Shown: positions 46,060-55,880 of the stretch, in pieces
How the letters are laid out: every line of letters starts with the position of its first letter
How positions within the stretch are numbered: position 1 is the stretch's first letter
Assembly (NCBI RefSeq): GCF_007713685.1
Contig: NZ_VMRJ01000002.1
Location: forward strand, 682,001 to 746,000
Origin: Hymenobacter setariae
Lineage (GTDB): Bacteria; Bacteroidota; Bacteroidia; Cytophagales; Hymenobacteraceae
DNA length: 64,000 bases
Reading direction: 5' to 3'
The notes under the pieces: model-generated
What the model was told of the DNA's origin: nothing
What the model saw: only the letters and a program-made list of their open reading frames with translations
Databases searched by the model: none
Position numbers and translations under genes: made by a program

Positions 46060-48867
46060 ATGACAACTACTACTCTGCAAAAAAAGCGACAACCTAACCG
46101 AGGCTCTGGTCTGGTGCGACTGTTAGCATCGATATGGGCACTATTCCTTGTCCTAGGTACTGTCCACTCAGTTCAGGCCCAGCAAGTATCTTTCTCCAGC
46201 GATGCTATAAGCTTGGCAGTACAGAATACTAACGGCACTCTACGGACGCTGAACTACGCTGGTAAGGCTAATACCAATGCTAGCCCTTATAATTCGTATC
46301 CGAAAATGGGTGTAGGTAGCGCAAGCACAACTAATCTAGGTGCGTTTGACCTACTTAATACCAGCCAACTTACCCTAACGGGTGGCAGGCTCGTGCTACG
46401 CCCGTTGACAGATGATAATGATGACCCTTATACTGTAACGGGCGCAGGTATGCGCTATCGGGTATATCTCAAATCCACAGCATCTTCGTTGCCTGCTTAC
46501 ACCACGGTTATGTTCCCTACTTCGGGAGCTTATAGCCCTCCAACAGGCGGTACTCAATATAGCGGTAGCGCTAATGCAAATCTGCTGAGTGGCCTGACCG
46601 TAGGTGGTGACTACGTGCTCGAACTGCAATTCATTGCCAGCACGGCAAATGCTGACATTAACCCTAGCGATGCTGACCCTAACTCTAGTACATACCAGCT
46701 AAACTTTTCAGTAACTGCTCCACCACTTCCTACGCTTAAAGGCTCAGCCGTTTATGTGACGCCCTACTCAACAAGCGGCAATGCACAACCACGCATCACG
46801 TACACCGTGAATTCTGCGGCTACTCCTACGTTTCAAGGTGCTAACCTTGGGGATATGACGTACGACCTCAATACTGGTGTTCTGCTACTCAATGGTGGCG
46901 CAGCCGTAACGACGGAGGCTGGGGCTCGCACGGTTACCAGCGTAAGCATGTACTACCGAGTGCGCCAGCAAGGCCAGGGTGGGGGCTCCTATACTGCCAT
47001 CAATTTGACGCAGAACGGCAATGTGGGTAATGATGGTACGCGTAATTTCTCGCTCACTAACCGGACAATCAACTTAATTAGCAGCGCTAGCATTTCAGGT
47101 AGCTACAGCGTAGATATCTACTTCGAAGCCGGGGTTACTGATAACACGAACCCTAATGCTCCAACAGCTACTACACTTTCCGACCGCAGTGGGTCGAATC
47201 CTTATACGGCGAGCTTTAACGTAACTGGTAACCCCATCCCTTCTACCGTATGGACTGGCGGCTTGAACGATAACTGGTTCGACGACGCTAACTGGACGAA
47301 CGGCGTGCCAAATGCAAATACCAATGTGGTGATTGCTAACCTTGGTACCAACACTTCTAACCCTTACCCCCGTATTCTCTGCAATACGACTTATACTTTC
47401 ACTAATCCTACTACCAACGCGTCTTCATCAGTAAATAACCTTGGAAAGAACGAAGCAGTAGCCCGTAACCTAACAATGTCTGGTAATAGCCAGGCTGACC
47501 GCTCTATCCTGAGCTTGGTTATTGGTACCTTAAATGTTAGTGGTGATTTTGATAACCGTTACGCTAGCTTCATAGCTAGTGCGGGCACTACGATTGCCTT
47601 CAACGGTACTAACCAAAGTATTTCTGGTGGCACGTTTGCGAACGTATTCATCAGTGGCGGCGGCGTGAAATCTTCGCAAGGCGTTATGAACGTATCTGGC
47701 GATATCAATTTCAATGATGGCCTGCTGGTAACAGACATCACGCAGCCCACTACCTCAGTTGTTAACCTGGATGACCGTGCAGCCATCAACAACAACGTAG
47801 GTGCACGCCTATTAAATGAGCGTGACGGCTCTTACCTGCAAGGTTTTGTAACCATTTCACACCGCACTGCTACTCCTGGCACCGAGGACCTGTTTGGTAA
47901 CATCGGCCTAGGGTTAAATTTCTACAGCAACCCTGGCGAGATTCTAGTTACTCGCAATACGGCCCAAGCTTACAGCCCAGGTAATGGTGCTGCCAGTGGT
48001 GTACGCCGCATATTTGAAGTAACGCAATCGACAGCTAATGCCGCTGGTGCTGTTAAAGCCGACATGCGTTTCTTCTACCTCGACAGCGAAACCAAGAACC
48101 TAGGTCCAGCTGGCAATATCAATATTGATGAAAACAACCTGGTTTTATTTGCTTCGATTAACGAAGGCAACACGTTTGTTAACCTAGGCGGCACCCCTAA
48201 TACGAACGATAATATTGTATCGCTCACCGGCACTACCAGCTTTGCTGTACCGACTACCCGCTTCACGCTCGGCGATAAAACGAACCCGCTACCAGTAGAG
48301 CTAGTAGCTTTTGACGCCAAGCGTTCGGGCGCCAATGCCTCGATTACGTGGCAAACTGCTACCGAGAAAAACAGCGCTGGTTTCGAAGTTGAAGTGGCTA
48401 ATGATGGGGTGAAATTCCGCAAAATTGCCTTCGTAGCTAGTAAATCGGCAAACAGCACCACTGCTGCCACTTATAGCTATACTGATACCGAAGCAGGCAA
48501 GAGTGGTGTTCGCTACTACCGTTTGCGCCAGGTAGACCTCGATGGACAGTACTCGTACTCGCCCACGCGTGCCGTAAGCTTCGCTGGTGCTAATGATGCC
48601 GTTGTGACTGCACTCAGTAGCTATCCGAGCCCCTTCACCAGCAGCGACCAAGCTGCACTGGTGCTACAGTCTCCTGCCGCTGGCACTGCTCAGCTACAGC
48701 TGACCGACCTAGCTGGCCGCACTATTGTGAGCCGCACTGTCACGACCGTGGCAGGTATATCCGAAGTAGCTGTGCCTAATGCCAGCGAATTAGCAGTAGG
48801 CACGTACTTGGTGAAAGTGACTTTTGCAACGGGTGAAGTAAAGACGCTTCGCATACAGAAGCACTAA
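46060..48867 (+). CDS. Large T9SS-secreted surface protein with type A C-terminal signal
   Basis: 935 residues from ATG 46060, just ahead of a basic stretch and signal peptide (LLASIWALFLVLGTVHSVQA). The first 400 residues hold beta-rich domains rich in Asn, Thr, Ser and Gly. Then WTGGLNDNWFDDANWTNGVP begins a domain common in T9SS cargo. PLPVELVAFDAKRSGANASI with SITWQTATEKNSAGFEVE is a typical pre-CTD module, and the last 80 residues (YPSPFTSSDQAALVL, LTDLAGRTIVS, GTYLVKVTF) form the type A sorting domain. Its codons use more A and T than the neighbours. Ligand or role unknown; no PorP/SprF gene is beside it. Confidence 0.9.
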   Translation: MTTTTLQKKRQPNRGSGLVRLLASIWALFLVLGTVHSVQAQQVSFSSDAISLAVQNTNGTLRTLNYAGKANTNASPYNSYPKMGVGSASTTNLGAFDLLNTSQLTLTGGRLVLRPLTDDNDDPYTVTGAGMRYRVYLKSTASSLPAYTTVMFPTSGAYSPPTGGTQYSGSANANLLSGLTVGGDYVLELQFIASTANADINPSDADPNSSTYQLNFSVTAPPLPTLKGSAVYVTPYSTSGNAQPRITYTVNSAATPTFQGANLGDMTYDLNTGVLLLNGGAAVTTEAGARTVTSVSMYYRVRQQGQGGGSYTAINLTQNGNVGNDGTRNFSLTNRTINLISSASISGSYSVDIYFEAGVTDNTNPNAPTATTLSDRSGSNPYTASFNVTGNPIPSTVWTGGLNDNWFDDANWTNGVPNANTNVVIANLGTNTSNPYPRILCNTTYTFTNPTTNASSSVNNLGKNEAVARNLTMSGNSQADRSILSLVIGTLNVSGDFDNRYASFIASAGTTIAFNGTNQSISGGTFANVFISGGGVKSSQGVMNVSGDINFNDGLLVTDITQPTTSVVNLDDRAAINNNVGARLLNERDGSYLQGFVTISHRTATPGTEDLFGNIGLGLNFYSNPGEILVTRNTAQAYSPGNGAASGVRRIFEVTQSTANAAGAVKADMRFFYLDSETKNLGPAGNINIDENNLVLFASINEGNTFVNLGGTPNTNDNIVSLTGTTSFAVPTTRFTLGDKTNPLPVELVAFDAKRSGANASITWQTATEKNSAGFEVEVANDGVKFRKIAFVASKSANSTTAATYSYTDTEAGKSGVRYYRLRQVDLDGQYSYSPTRAVSFAGANDAVVTALSSYPSPFTSSDQAALVLQSPAAGTAQLQLTDLAGRTIVSRTVTTVAGISEVAVPNASELAVGTYLVKVTFATGEVKTLRIQKH

Positions 48868-48871
48868 TAGC

Positions 48872-48943
48872 TTCTCCTACTTAGAACAACAAAAAAGCCT
48901 GGCTCATATGAGCCAGGCTTTTTTGTTGTTCTAAGTAGGAGAA
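48872..48943. terminator. 72-bp perfect palindrome, bidirectional terminator
   Basis: Bases 48872-48907 are the exact reverse complement of 48908-48943, with no spacer. The inner stem AAAAAAGCCTGGCTC/GAGCCAGGCTTTTTT is a classic two-way terminator; the outer 16 bp on each side extend it. The palindrome ends 2 bp from the stop codon of the minus-strand gene. Confidence 0.95.
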
Positions 48944-48945
48944 CA

Positions 48946-49776
48946 CTAGCCGCGAGGCATTGAAGTGCCCGGCTTACCAGTCTTAGCTTCGGGGCGGAAC
49001 ATAGGGTCTACTGCATCCATATCCAAGAAATGCGAGAAGGTGTCGCCTCGCAGTCCTAGACGAATGGTTTCGAGGCTCACCACCTCATTGGGCGCAATAT
49101 TGCCAAGGTTTACGTTGGCACCTAGTAGCTTAATAAACCACACTTGCTGAGCCTTCTGAGGGGCTTCCCAGATGATGCGCTCCGAAGGAATCTTGGTGAG
49201 AATCTCCTCTACCAAGCCTGAGCGCACTTCACCGGTGCTCCGGAACAAGCCCACGTTGCCACCTTCCCGAGCCTCCCCAATAACCTTGAGGGCACCTGCT
49301 TCGAGTTCGGCTTGCATCTGCGAAATCCACTTATAGGGCGGAATGATTTTCTCAGCATCCTTCGAACCAACCTCGCTCAGTACCTTCACCGACTTACTCA
49401 GCTCGCTGATGAACTCACATTTGCGGTCGTGCGGCAGGTCTAGGCTGCCATCTGATACCTCAGCATACTCAAGTCCAAACGTATCGAGTAGGCGGCGGTA
49501 ATCATCGAATTGATTGCGAATAATGAAGGCTTCGAACAGCGTGCCGCCTAGGTATACCGGCAGGCCCGCCGCCCGATAGGCATCGATTTTGCGCTGCAGG
49601 TTAGGTACGACGTAAGAGGTGGCCCAGCCTAGCTTTACGATATCGGTGTAGGGAGCCCCTACCTCTAGAAAATCTTCCACTTCCCGAATGCTTAGGCCTT
49701 TATCCATCATCATGGTAAAACCTTGCTCGCGGGGTTTCTGCGTGCGTTCGGGCAGTTGCGAAAGGGAATAGTTCAT
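48946..49776 (-). CDS. Phosphosulfolactate synthase (ComA-like)
   Basis: 276 residues. ComA joins sulfite to phosphoenolpyruvate to give 3-phosphosulfolactate. Family blocks along a TIM barrel: GFTMMMDKGLSIREVEDFLE, YTDIVKLGWATSYV, GLPVYLGGTLFEAFI, YAEVSDGSLDLPHDRK, KVIGEAREGGNVGLF and IIWEAPQKAQQVWFI. In archaea this starts coenzyme M synthesis; Bacteroidota do not make coenzyme M, but several make sulfonolipids that need C3 sulfonate precursors. That link is an inference. No further ComB/ComC-type gene is seen near. It has its own terminator on each side. Confidence 0.9.
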   Translation of the reverse strand: MNYSLSQLPERTQKPREQGFTMMMDKGLSIREVEDFLEVGAPYTDIVKLGWATSYVVPNLQRKIDAYRAAGLPVYLGGTLFEAFIIRNQFDDYRRLLDTFGLEYAEVSDGSLDLPHDRKCEFISELSKSVKVLSEVGSKDAEKIIPPYKWISQMQAELEAGALKVIGEAREGGNVGLFRSTGEVRSGLVEEILTKIPSERIIWEAPQKAQQVWFIKLLGANVNLGNIAPNEVVSLETIRLGLRGDTFSHFLDMDAVDPMFRPEAKTGKPGTSMPRG

Positions 49777-49863
49777 TAAGTAAGCGGGTGATGAGTAGGG
49801 TTATACAACGTATAAACCAAGCCACTGCATCAGTAGCTGGTTGATACTTCTTAAAAAGCAAAA

Positions 49864-49890
49864 AGCCGTCTGCTTGTTAAGCAGACGGCT
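49864..49890 (-). terminator. Terminator of the TPR protein gene
   Basis: AGCCGTCTGC (49864-49873), loop TTGTTAA, GCAGACGGCT (49881-49890). On the minus strand it is followed by TTTTTGCTTTTTAA. Confidence 0.92.
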
Positions 49891-49936
49891 ACAAAAGTAA
49901 GTTATCTAGAAACTTTAGGACGCATTGACCAGCTTA

Positions 49937-51340
49937 TCACTTGCGAAACTGGTCGATGAGTCGCCGCAAAGCCGGCTGCTGCTCTAGCTCTGGAAAGTAA
50001 TCAAATAATAGGGTATGCTGCTCGTAGTTGAGCGAAAGTGCCGTTTCCAATTCTTGGTATGCCTCGCGCAGCCGGCCCGAAGCCAGTAGATACGCACAAA
50101 ACATATAGTGAAAATGCGCCTCGTGCGGGTGCAGCTCTACGGCGTGGCTCAGTAGGTCGATAGCTTCATCGTAGTGGCCCTGTTCGTAAAGAATGGCGCT
50201 CCAGCTTACCCAGCCAGTGGCGTCGTCGGGTGCCACTTCAGTAGCCTTCTCATAAGCTTCTAAGGCGCTCACTACGTTGCCCACTTGGTTCTCAGCAGCA
50301 CCTAGGGCCGACCAGTACTCGCCGCTTTCGCCATAAAGCTCTACTGCTTTGCGGAAAAAATGAATGGCTTCGAACGGCCTCTCTTGCTCTTGAAGCAATA
50401 CTCCCTGCCCAAACCAAGCTTCATCCATATCTGGATTAATATCCAGCGCTTTGCGATAATACTGGCGAGCTAACTCCCATTCACGCAGCTTTTCGTAGCA
50501 TTCGCCAATGTTGCACAACGCTTCATCCGTGGGTTCATTGGGCGGATAGCTAAGCTCAAACTCTGCAATAGCCCGCTGGTACTGCTGCTGGCATACGTAG
50601 GTATCAGCCAGCCAGTGATGCGCGTCATAAAAGTCGGCGTCGATAACAATAGCGTAGTCAAAGGCTGCAATGGCCTGCTCATACTTTTCGAGCCGGTAAT
50701 AATACTGCCCTAGGTTATACCAAGCTATCGCCGAATAGGGGTCGTCGTCAGTGAAGCGCTGAAAGAAGTCTTCGTGCTCGGGTAGTCTATTGCTAGCTTC
50801 TAAGCAGTTAAGCAGCTCCTGAACCGTTGTTTCATTGTCTGGATGCAGCCGCAGGCTATGCTTATAGTGTCGGGCTGCACTCTTATACTTCTGCCAGCTC
50901 TGGTATGCCAGTCCTAGGTTGAAGTGAATATCTTCACGGTCGGGGTTTTGCGCCAACGCAGCTTGAAAGAAGCGAACAGCCTCTTCAAAATCACCGCGCT
51001 GTGTGGCAATAATGCCGCGGGTTACAGCTACATCTGCATTATCGGGGTCAAGACTAGCTACACTCGAAATTTGCCGTTCAGCCTCGGTATAGTCGCCTCG
51101 CATGGCCGAAATCTGAGCCCGGTCGATGAGCAACTCTGTTGAGAAAGGATATTGGCTAAGGGCTACCTCACACGCTTGCTGTGCCTTGTCAAAAGCCGCC
51201 GAGGTCACATAGTAATCAATAATAATTTCAAATTCTTCTAAGTCAAAAAAAGCGGCTTCATCATGAGCCACCATGCGCTCGTAGCGGCGCACAGTGCTCT
51301 GGGCTGCCCGGGGGTCTTCAAATGATTCGTTCATGCGCAT
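49937..51340 (-). CDS. Tetratricopeptide-repeat protein
   Basis: 467 residues, no signal peptide; start at ATG 51340 (a second ATG lies two codons on). From residue 40 to the end it is built of TPR units of 34 residues, at least ten, for example AVTRGIIATQRGDFEEAVRF, IHFNLGLAYQSWQKYKSAAR, AWYNLGQYYYRLEKYEQAIA and AWFGQGVLLQEQERPFEAIH. TPR arrays bind partner proteins; nothing in the sequence names the partner. It is downstream of the exopolysaccharide operon on the same strand with a 143-bp gap, and has its own terminator. Cytoplasmic by default. Confidence 0.9.
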   Translation of the reverse strand: MRMNESFEDPRAAQSTVRRYERMVAHDEAAFFDLEEFEIIIDYYVTSAAFDKAQQACEVALSQYPFSTELLIDRAQISAMRGDYTEAERQISSVASLDPDNADVAVTRGIIATQRGDFEEAVRFFQAALAQNPDREDIHFNLGLAYQSWQKYKSAARHYKHSLRLHPDNETTVQELLNCLEASNRLPEHEDFFQRFTDDDPYSAIAWYNLGQYYYRLEKYEQAIAAFDYAIVIDADFYDAHHWLADTYVCQQQYQRAIAEFELSYPPNEPTDEALCNIGECYEKLREWELARQYYRKALDINPDMDEAWFGQGVLLQEQERPFEAIHFFRKAVELYGESGEYWSALGAAENQVGNVVSALEAYEKATEVAPDDATGWVSWSAILYEQGHYDEAIDLLSHAVELHPHEAHFHYMFCAYLLASGRLREAYQELETALSLNYEQHTLLFDYFPELEQQPALRRLIDQFRK

Positions 51341-51483
51341 AAAATCACGAATTAGTACAGTACGAACTGAACAGCTACTTACCTTCAGCTAACTAGCGGA
51401 AACGGGCAATAACTAGGCCGGACCGAATTAAGGACCTTTAGTCATGTTTCCCACTTATGAAAGCGTAGCGTTGTCGCGATTCG

Positions 51484-52506
51484 CTAAGATACAACCGTAT
51501 AGGGGCTAGTCCGGTTCGTTTTGAGGCCTTGCGTAGCCCACGCTATAGTTTCGCCAAGTGGTCGGAAACTTAAGCCTGTGACTAGCTGCACTTTGCTAGC
51601 GTCGTAATAGATATGTTGACGCCCTGCTCGCGCTGTATCGCGGGTAATCAAGGGTCGGGCACCCGTCAACACCGCCCGTCCGTGCTCGAGGCGCCAGATA
51701 AGTTCGGCGGCCCAATTAGGTACTGCTACCGTGGGTGGACGGCGCCCAAAGGCAGTAGCAGCTTCTTGCAGAAAACTTCCCAATGGGTAAGTGCCCCCAT
51801 TCAAGATATAGCGCTCGGTGGTGGGTAATGGCAGGTCCAGCATCAAGCGCGTCAACTGGGCCACTACATCGCGCACATCCACAAAGTTGAGCAAGCCTTT
51901 TGTGTAAAAGCGGTGCTCATCATAGGCATAGCGCAGCAGGCGCGTGCTGCTGCGTTGCCAATCGCCAGGCCCTACCACTACCGAAGGGTTGACTATAACG
52001 GCGGCTAGGCCCTCAGCCGCTCCACGCCATACTTCTAGCTCACCTAGGTACTTGCTAGTAGCATAAGCTGGGTGGCTGGCCCCTAGGTCCCACGTAGCTT
52101 TTTCTGTGACTACCTGTTGCGTGATTGCTGGTAGGTCAGTCGTTGGCTCGGCTGGTGAACCTAGGGCTGCCACTGAGGACACGTAGCCAAGGCGAATCCC
52201 TGGCCGGGCTAAGCACGCATCAACGATGGTTGCCGTACCCTCTACATTGGTTTCCAGCAGGGCATCTTCATCCTGTGGAGCATAAGAAACAAGCCCAGCA
52301 CAATGGAATACGTGTGTTACTTCTGGTGAGATAACTGAGGCCAGAAGTGTGGCGTCTAAGATATTACCTTGCACCCACTCTACGCCAGCCGAAGTATCTG
52401 TCGGAGCCTCGCCTCGGTATAGTGCTCGCACAGCAAGGCCTCGCGCTCGCAGCTCGTGCAATAGAAAAGAACCAATAAGACCAGTTGCTCCGGTAACGAA
52501 AATCAT
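51484..52506 (-). CDS. NAD(P)-dependent epimerase/dehydratase-like SDR
   Basis: 340 residues. Extended SDR fold: nucleotide motif VTGATGLIGSFLL at residues 4-16, HCAGLVSY, catalytic YATSK with the SSVA serine region, and VNPSVVVGPGDW. It resembles dihydroflavonol reductase or hopanoid-associated epimerase-type proteins, which reduce or epimerise sugar-like or polyketide-like substrates. It begins 8 bp after the PHP phosphatase gene in the capsule operon, so a role in sugar precursor handling is plausible but not shown. Confidence 0.85.
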   Translation of the reverse strand: MIFVTGATGLIGSFLLHELRARGLAVRALYRGEAPTDTSAGVEWVQGNILDATLLASVISPEVTHVFHCAGLVSYAPQDEDALLETNVEGTATIVDACLARPGIRLGYVSSVAALGSPAEPTTDLPAITQQVVTEKATWDLGASHPAYATSKYLGELEVWRGAAEGLAAVIVNPSVVVGPGDWQRSSTRLLRYAYDEHRFYTKGLLNFVDVRDVVAQLTRLMLDLPLPTTERYILNGGTYPLGSFLQEAATAFGRRPPTVAVPNWAAELIWRLEHGRAVLTGARPLITRDTARAGRQHIYYDASKVQLVTGLSFRPLGETIAWATQGLKTNRTSPYTVVS

Positions 52507-52514
52507 CGACTGAC

Positions 52515-53294
52515 TTACAAGGTGTCGTTAAGCAGCGGCAAGTGCAGCAGCTTTCGAAAGTGAGCCAAATTGACGGTTTTCTTAGCCAAGGCAGTAGTAT
52601 GGCGGAGGTGATGCGTATCAGTGCCTACAAAGTCAACTAAGCCTTCATCTATCAATTGCTCAGCCACGTGCCGAGCAGTAGGCGAATAATAGCCCGCCAG
52701 CGAGTTTAGATTTAGCTGTAATAGTACTCCGTACTCCTGCCGCAATTTTCTTATTTCTGCAAAGCGCCCGTAATAATAAGTATAACGCTCAGGGTGAGCG
52801 AGTACAGGTTGATAGCCAGCTGCTTTTAGCTCAAAAATAGTGGCCTGTAAATTAAAAGGCTCATTCATGTACGATGTCTCGAAGAGCACATATCGCTTCT
52901 CACCACCAAAGCTCAATAGTTCAGAGCCCTCGGCCAGTCGCTGACCTAGCCATTCATCCAAGTAATATTCGGCCGCACATTCAAGCGCCATATCAGTGAG
53001 GCCCTCTGCAATAGCAGCCGCTTGGAGCTCTAATAATGCTGCCCGAATACCTTCAGGAGTATTCTTATAAAAATCCCCCATCACATGGGGAGTCATGATT
53101 AGCTTGCGAAACCCTAGGCTACGAAGCTCTCGCAGAAGATTTAAGCTATCTGCTACCGTTTCGGCGCCATCATCGAGGCCCGGTAGCAGATGAGAATGCA
53201 TATCAACTCGTAAACTAGCTAAGGGACTGATTATAGTGGAAGTAGGGTCAGTAGCGGTGCCACCCCCGAATAAACGCTGCCAAAAATTGGCCAT
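52515..53294 (-). CDS. CpsB/YwqE-type tyrosine-protein phosphatase (PHP domain)
   Basis: 259 residues. Metal-dependent PHP phosphatases of this class remove phosphate from the tyrosine-rich tail of Wzc-like kinases. Metal-ligand motifs are present: DMHSHLLPGLDDGAE, MTPHVMGDFY, LAHPERYTYY and VGTDTHHL. No signal peptide. It starts 20 bp after the Wzc-like kinase gene, the usual partnership for control of polysaccharide chain length and export. Confidence 0.94.
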   Translation of the reverse strand: MANFWQRLFGGGTATDPTSTIISPLASLRVDMHSHLLPGLDDGAETVADSLNLLRELRSLGFRKLIMTPHVMGDFYKNTPEGIRAALLELQAAAIAEGLTDMALECAAEYYLDEWLGQRLAEGSELLSFGGEKRYVLFETSYMNEPFNLQATIFELKAAGYQPVLAHPERYTYYYGRFAEIRKLRQEYGVLLQLNLNSLAGYYSPTARHVAEQLIDEGLVDFVGTDTHHLRHTTALAKKTVNLAHFRKLLHLPLLNDTL

Positions 53295-53314
53295 TAGATA
53301 TTGCTCGTTAATAC

Positions 53315-55831
53315 TTAGCTAAAGAAACTCTTAATTTTTTGGCTCAGCGTGGGAGGTTGAATAGACTCTTCGTAATACCCCATACCATACCCCGTCTGGT
53401 TATTGCCATAGCCATAGCCATAACCATAGCCGTAGCCATAACCGTAGCCATAAGCACCTTGTGCCTTCGCATCATTGAGAACAGTACACATTTTAGTGAA
53501 CTGGTTATTGCTCATTAAACGGTTAAGGTTTTTCAAGAATGCCTTGCGTGAATAATTGGCACGCACGATGTAAATAGGCACGTCTGCTTTCCGCATAATC
53601 AAAATGCCATCCGTTACAAGTCCTACCGGTGGTGTATCTATGAGAATAACGTCGTAGCTACGGTGTAACTCAGCCAGCATCTGGTCGAAGCGGGGATTCA
53701 GAATAAGCTCGGATGGGTTGGGAGGAGTAGGGCCGGCCGAGATAAAGTCCAACGACTCGATAGCCGTATGCTGAATGCACTCCGCTAAGCTGTGACGTTC
53801 AATGAGAATAGTGCTGATACCACGCACATTATCTGCATCAAACGCTAGATTCACCTTTGGCTTACGCATATCTAGGTCCAGGATAATAACTCGCTGGCCG
53901 GATAAAGCAATAATACCGCCAAGATTGACCGCAACGAACGTTTTACCCTCACCAGAGATAGTTGAGGTAACCGAGATAATACGCTTTTTATTAGATGGAC
54001 TAATAAAATCTAAGTTAGTCCGAATAGAGCGAATAGCTTCGGAAACAGACGCTTTCGGGTTTTTGTCAACTACTAAGCGTGATACTTCTAGCTTCTCTTT
54101 GTCATAAGTAGGTATTACACCAAGTACAGCCGCCCTAGTGCCACGTTCCAGTTCTCCAATACCTGTTACGGTATTGTGCATTAAATAGCGAGTTGCTATC
54201 AGACCTAGGCCGAGTACTAGACCACCTGCCAGTCCAATAGCATATACCAATAACCTTACGGGTGAAATAGGTTCGCCTGGGGGCGAGGCCGGCGACAAAA
54301 TTTGGAATTCGGGAGTAGTGCCTGCTTGTTGGATATTAAAATCCATTTTCCGGTCTATCAGTCTTAGATAGGTGGATTCGTATAGGCTAAGGGGTCTTTG
54401 CAGACGCTCTTGCTCAGTCACCTTTTCAGGCATTGCCATCAACTGGCTGTTGAGCACGGCATCCTTCTGGTCAAGACGTGCGAGTTGTTTCTGAAACAAT
54501 TGCAAGTCTTGTTGCAGTTGCCGCTGTAGTAACTCCCGGGTATCTCGAATGATGGCTTGGTTTCGCTGCACAGCAAACGTCTTATCAGTCTGCGATTTCA
54601 GCGTAAGCCGCAAGCTGCGTTGCTGAGCATCTAACAGGTCTAAAAGATTTGTCAATGCTGGGTCTTCTAGCTCAGCTAAACCCGGCAAGTTATCTGCTAC
54701 TGTCTCATCGTCGGTGCGCGTAAGCTGTTCGCGACTCATTAGGCGACTAATGTCACTTAGAAGTCGAAGCTTTTCCTGAATTTTCTGGCGGTCTTCCTGC
54801 TGTTTCTCCAGGTTTTCCTTTATTGATGCCATATCACCTTTGACATCGTAGGTTTTATTACGGCGCACAAATTCCTTCTGCGCTTCTTCAGCTGCCCGCC
54901 ACCTTTTATCGTTATCGGCGATTACTTGGTCGATGAATTCTAATGATAAAGCGCTACTCTGTTTTTTACGGTCTAGTTTTTCTTTTAGGTAAACCGTATC
55001 AATGCTATTGATAATGTGCGCCGCCTTTTCAGGATTATTATCGGTAAACGAAATTTGAATGGTATTAGCGCTGGGATTGATTACAGTTACATCAAGGTTT
55101 CTATCTAAGTAACTGCTTACCGCGCCATCATTAAGAATCACAAAATGATACTGTGGGTCATCTCCAATTGGAATATTTCTTCCAGGTGTTGCTTCTAAAA
55201 ACAGTTGCATACCTGGAAAAGCGCCCCATTGACCAACATTATAGGTTCCGCTCAACGTTTGATTATGAACCTTAACGCTAACTTGGTATTTGCCAGATGA
55301 TAAGAAAGTTATTAAAAACTTTTGGTTGTACAGCGACGGGTCAACTATTTTATATTTTACTCGGAACGGAGAATTACCATAAAGCTCTGATTCCAATACT
55401 GTTCCTTGCACATAATAATTAACATCTAGTGCGATTCTTTCTCGTAAGTTTTTATATGTCAGATTAGATTTAATAAGCTCGACTTCGCCAGCTAACTGAT
55501 TGCTAGAGTTTTCCTCTCCTTTAGCAGCTCCAAAACCTAGCTTATCAGCCTCTGAACGCTCGTCTAGTTTTATTATAGAGGCTGCTTTATAGATTGGTTT
55601 TGTATAACGCAAAAACAGCCAAGAAGCCGTAAAGCCCAAGGCAAGCAACAATAATACCCATATTAAGCTTTTGCGAGCTACTAGCACCAGCGTGTTTAGG
55701 TCCAAGCCGCCCCCGGGGTCATCTTGGTCCGCACTCGACACCGCATTTGGTGTAGGCGGAAGCTGGCCTGCTGTTTCGCCAGTAGCTTTGCGAATTAGCT
55801 CTTCCAGCTCTGTATTTTCACTTGCTGCCAT
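53315..55831 (-). CDS. Wzc-like polysaccharide co-polymerase and BY-kinase
   Basis: 838 residues. A first membrane helix (LIWVLLLLALGFTASWLFL) follows a short cytoplasmic start, then a Wzz domain, a long periplasmic coiled coil (about 300-490) and a second helix (LLVYAIGLAGGLVLGLGLI). The kinase domain has Walker A STISGEGKTFVAVNL (Lys630), A' VIILDLDMRKP and B YDVILIDTPPVG. The C-terminus is an unusual Tyr-Gly run (about residues 790-815, YGYGYGYGYG pattern), the autophosphorylation tail. The gene uses more A and T than most of the window. It drives assembly and chain-length control of an exopolysaccharide with the Wza-like gene before it. Confidence 0.95.
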   Translation of the reverse strand: MAASENTELEELIRKATGETAGQLPPTPNAVSSADQDDPGGGLDLNTLVLVARKSLIWVLLLLALGFTASWLFLRYTKPIYKAASIIKLDERSEADKLGFGAAKGEENSSNQLAGEVELIKSNLTYKNLRERIALDVNYYVQGTVLESELYGNSPFRVKYKIVDPSLYNQKFLITFLSSGKYQVSVKVHNQTLSGTYNVGQWGAFPGMQLFLEATPGRNIPIGDDPQYHFVILNDGAVSSYLDRNLDVTVINPSANTIQISFTDNNPEKAAHIINSIDTVYLKEKLDRKKQSSALSLEFIDQVIADNDKRWRAAEEAQKEFVRRNKTYDVKGDMASIKENLEKQQEDRQKIQEKLRLLSDISRLMSREQLTRTDDETVADNLPGLAELEDPALTNLLDLLDAQQRSLRLTLKSQTDKTFAVQRNQAIIRDTRELLQRQLQQDLQLFQKQLARLDQKDAVLNSQLMAMPEKVTEQERLQRPLSLYESTYLRLIDRKMDFNIQQAGTTPEFQILSPASPPGEPISPVRLLVYAIGLAGGLVLGLGLIATRYLMHNTVTGIGELERGTRAAVLGVIPTYDKEKLEVSRLVVDKNPKASVSEAIRSIRTNLDFISPSNKKRIISVTSTISGEGKTFVAVNLGGIIALSGQRVIILDLDMRKPKVNLAFDADNVRGISTILIERHSLAECIQHTAIESLDFISAGPTPPNPSELILNPRFDQMLAELHRSYDVILIDTPPVGLVTDGILIMRKADVPIYIVRANYSRKAFLKNLNRLMSNNQFTKMCTVLNDAKAQGAYGYGYGYGYGYGYGYGNNQTGYGMGYYEESIQPPTLSQKIKSFFS

Positions 55832-55880
55832 ATAAATAGGTATTCAGAATTAATGCTAACGCCGTTGCGTCGGTAGTCTA

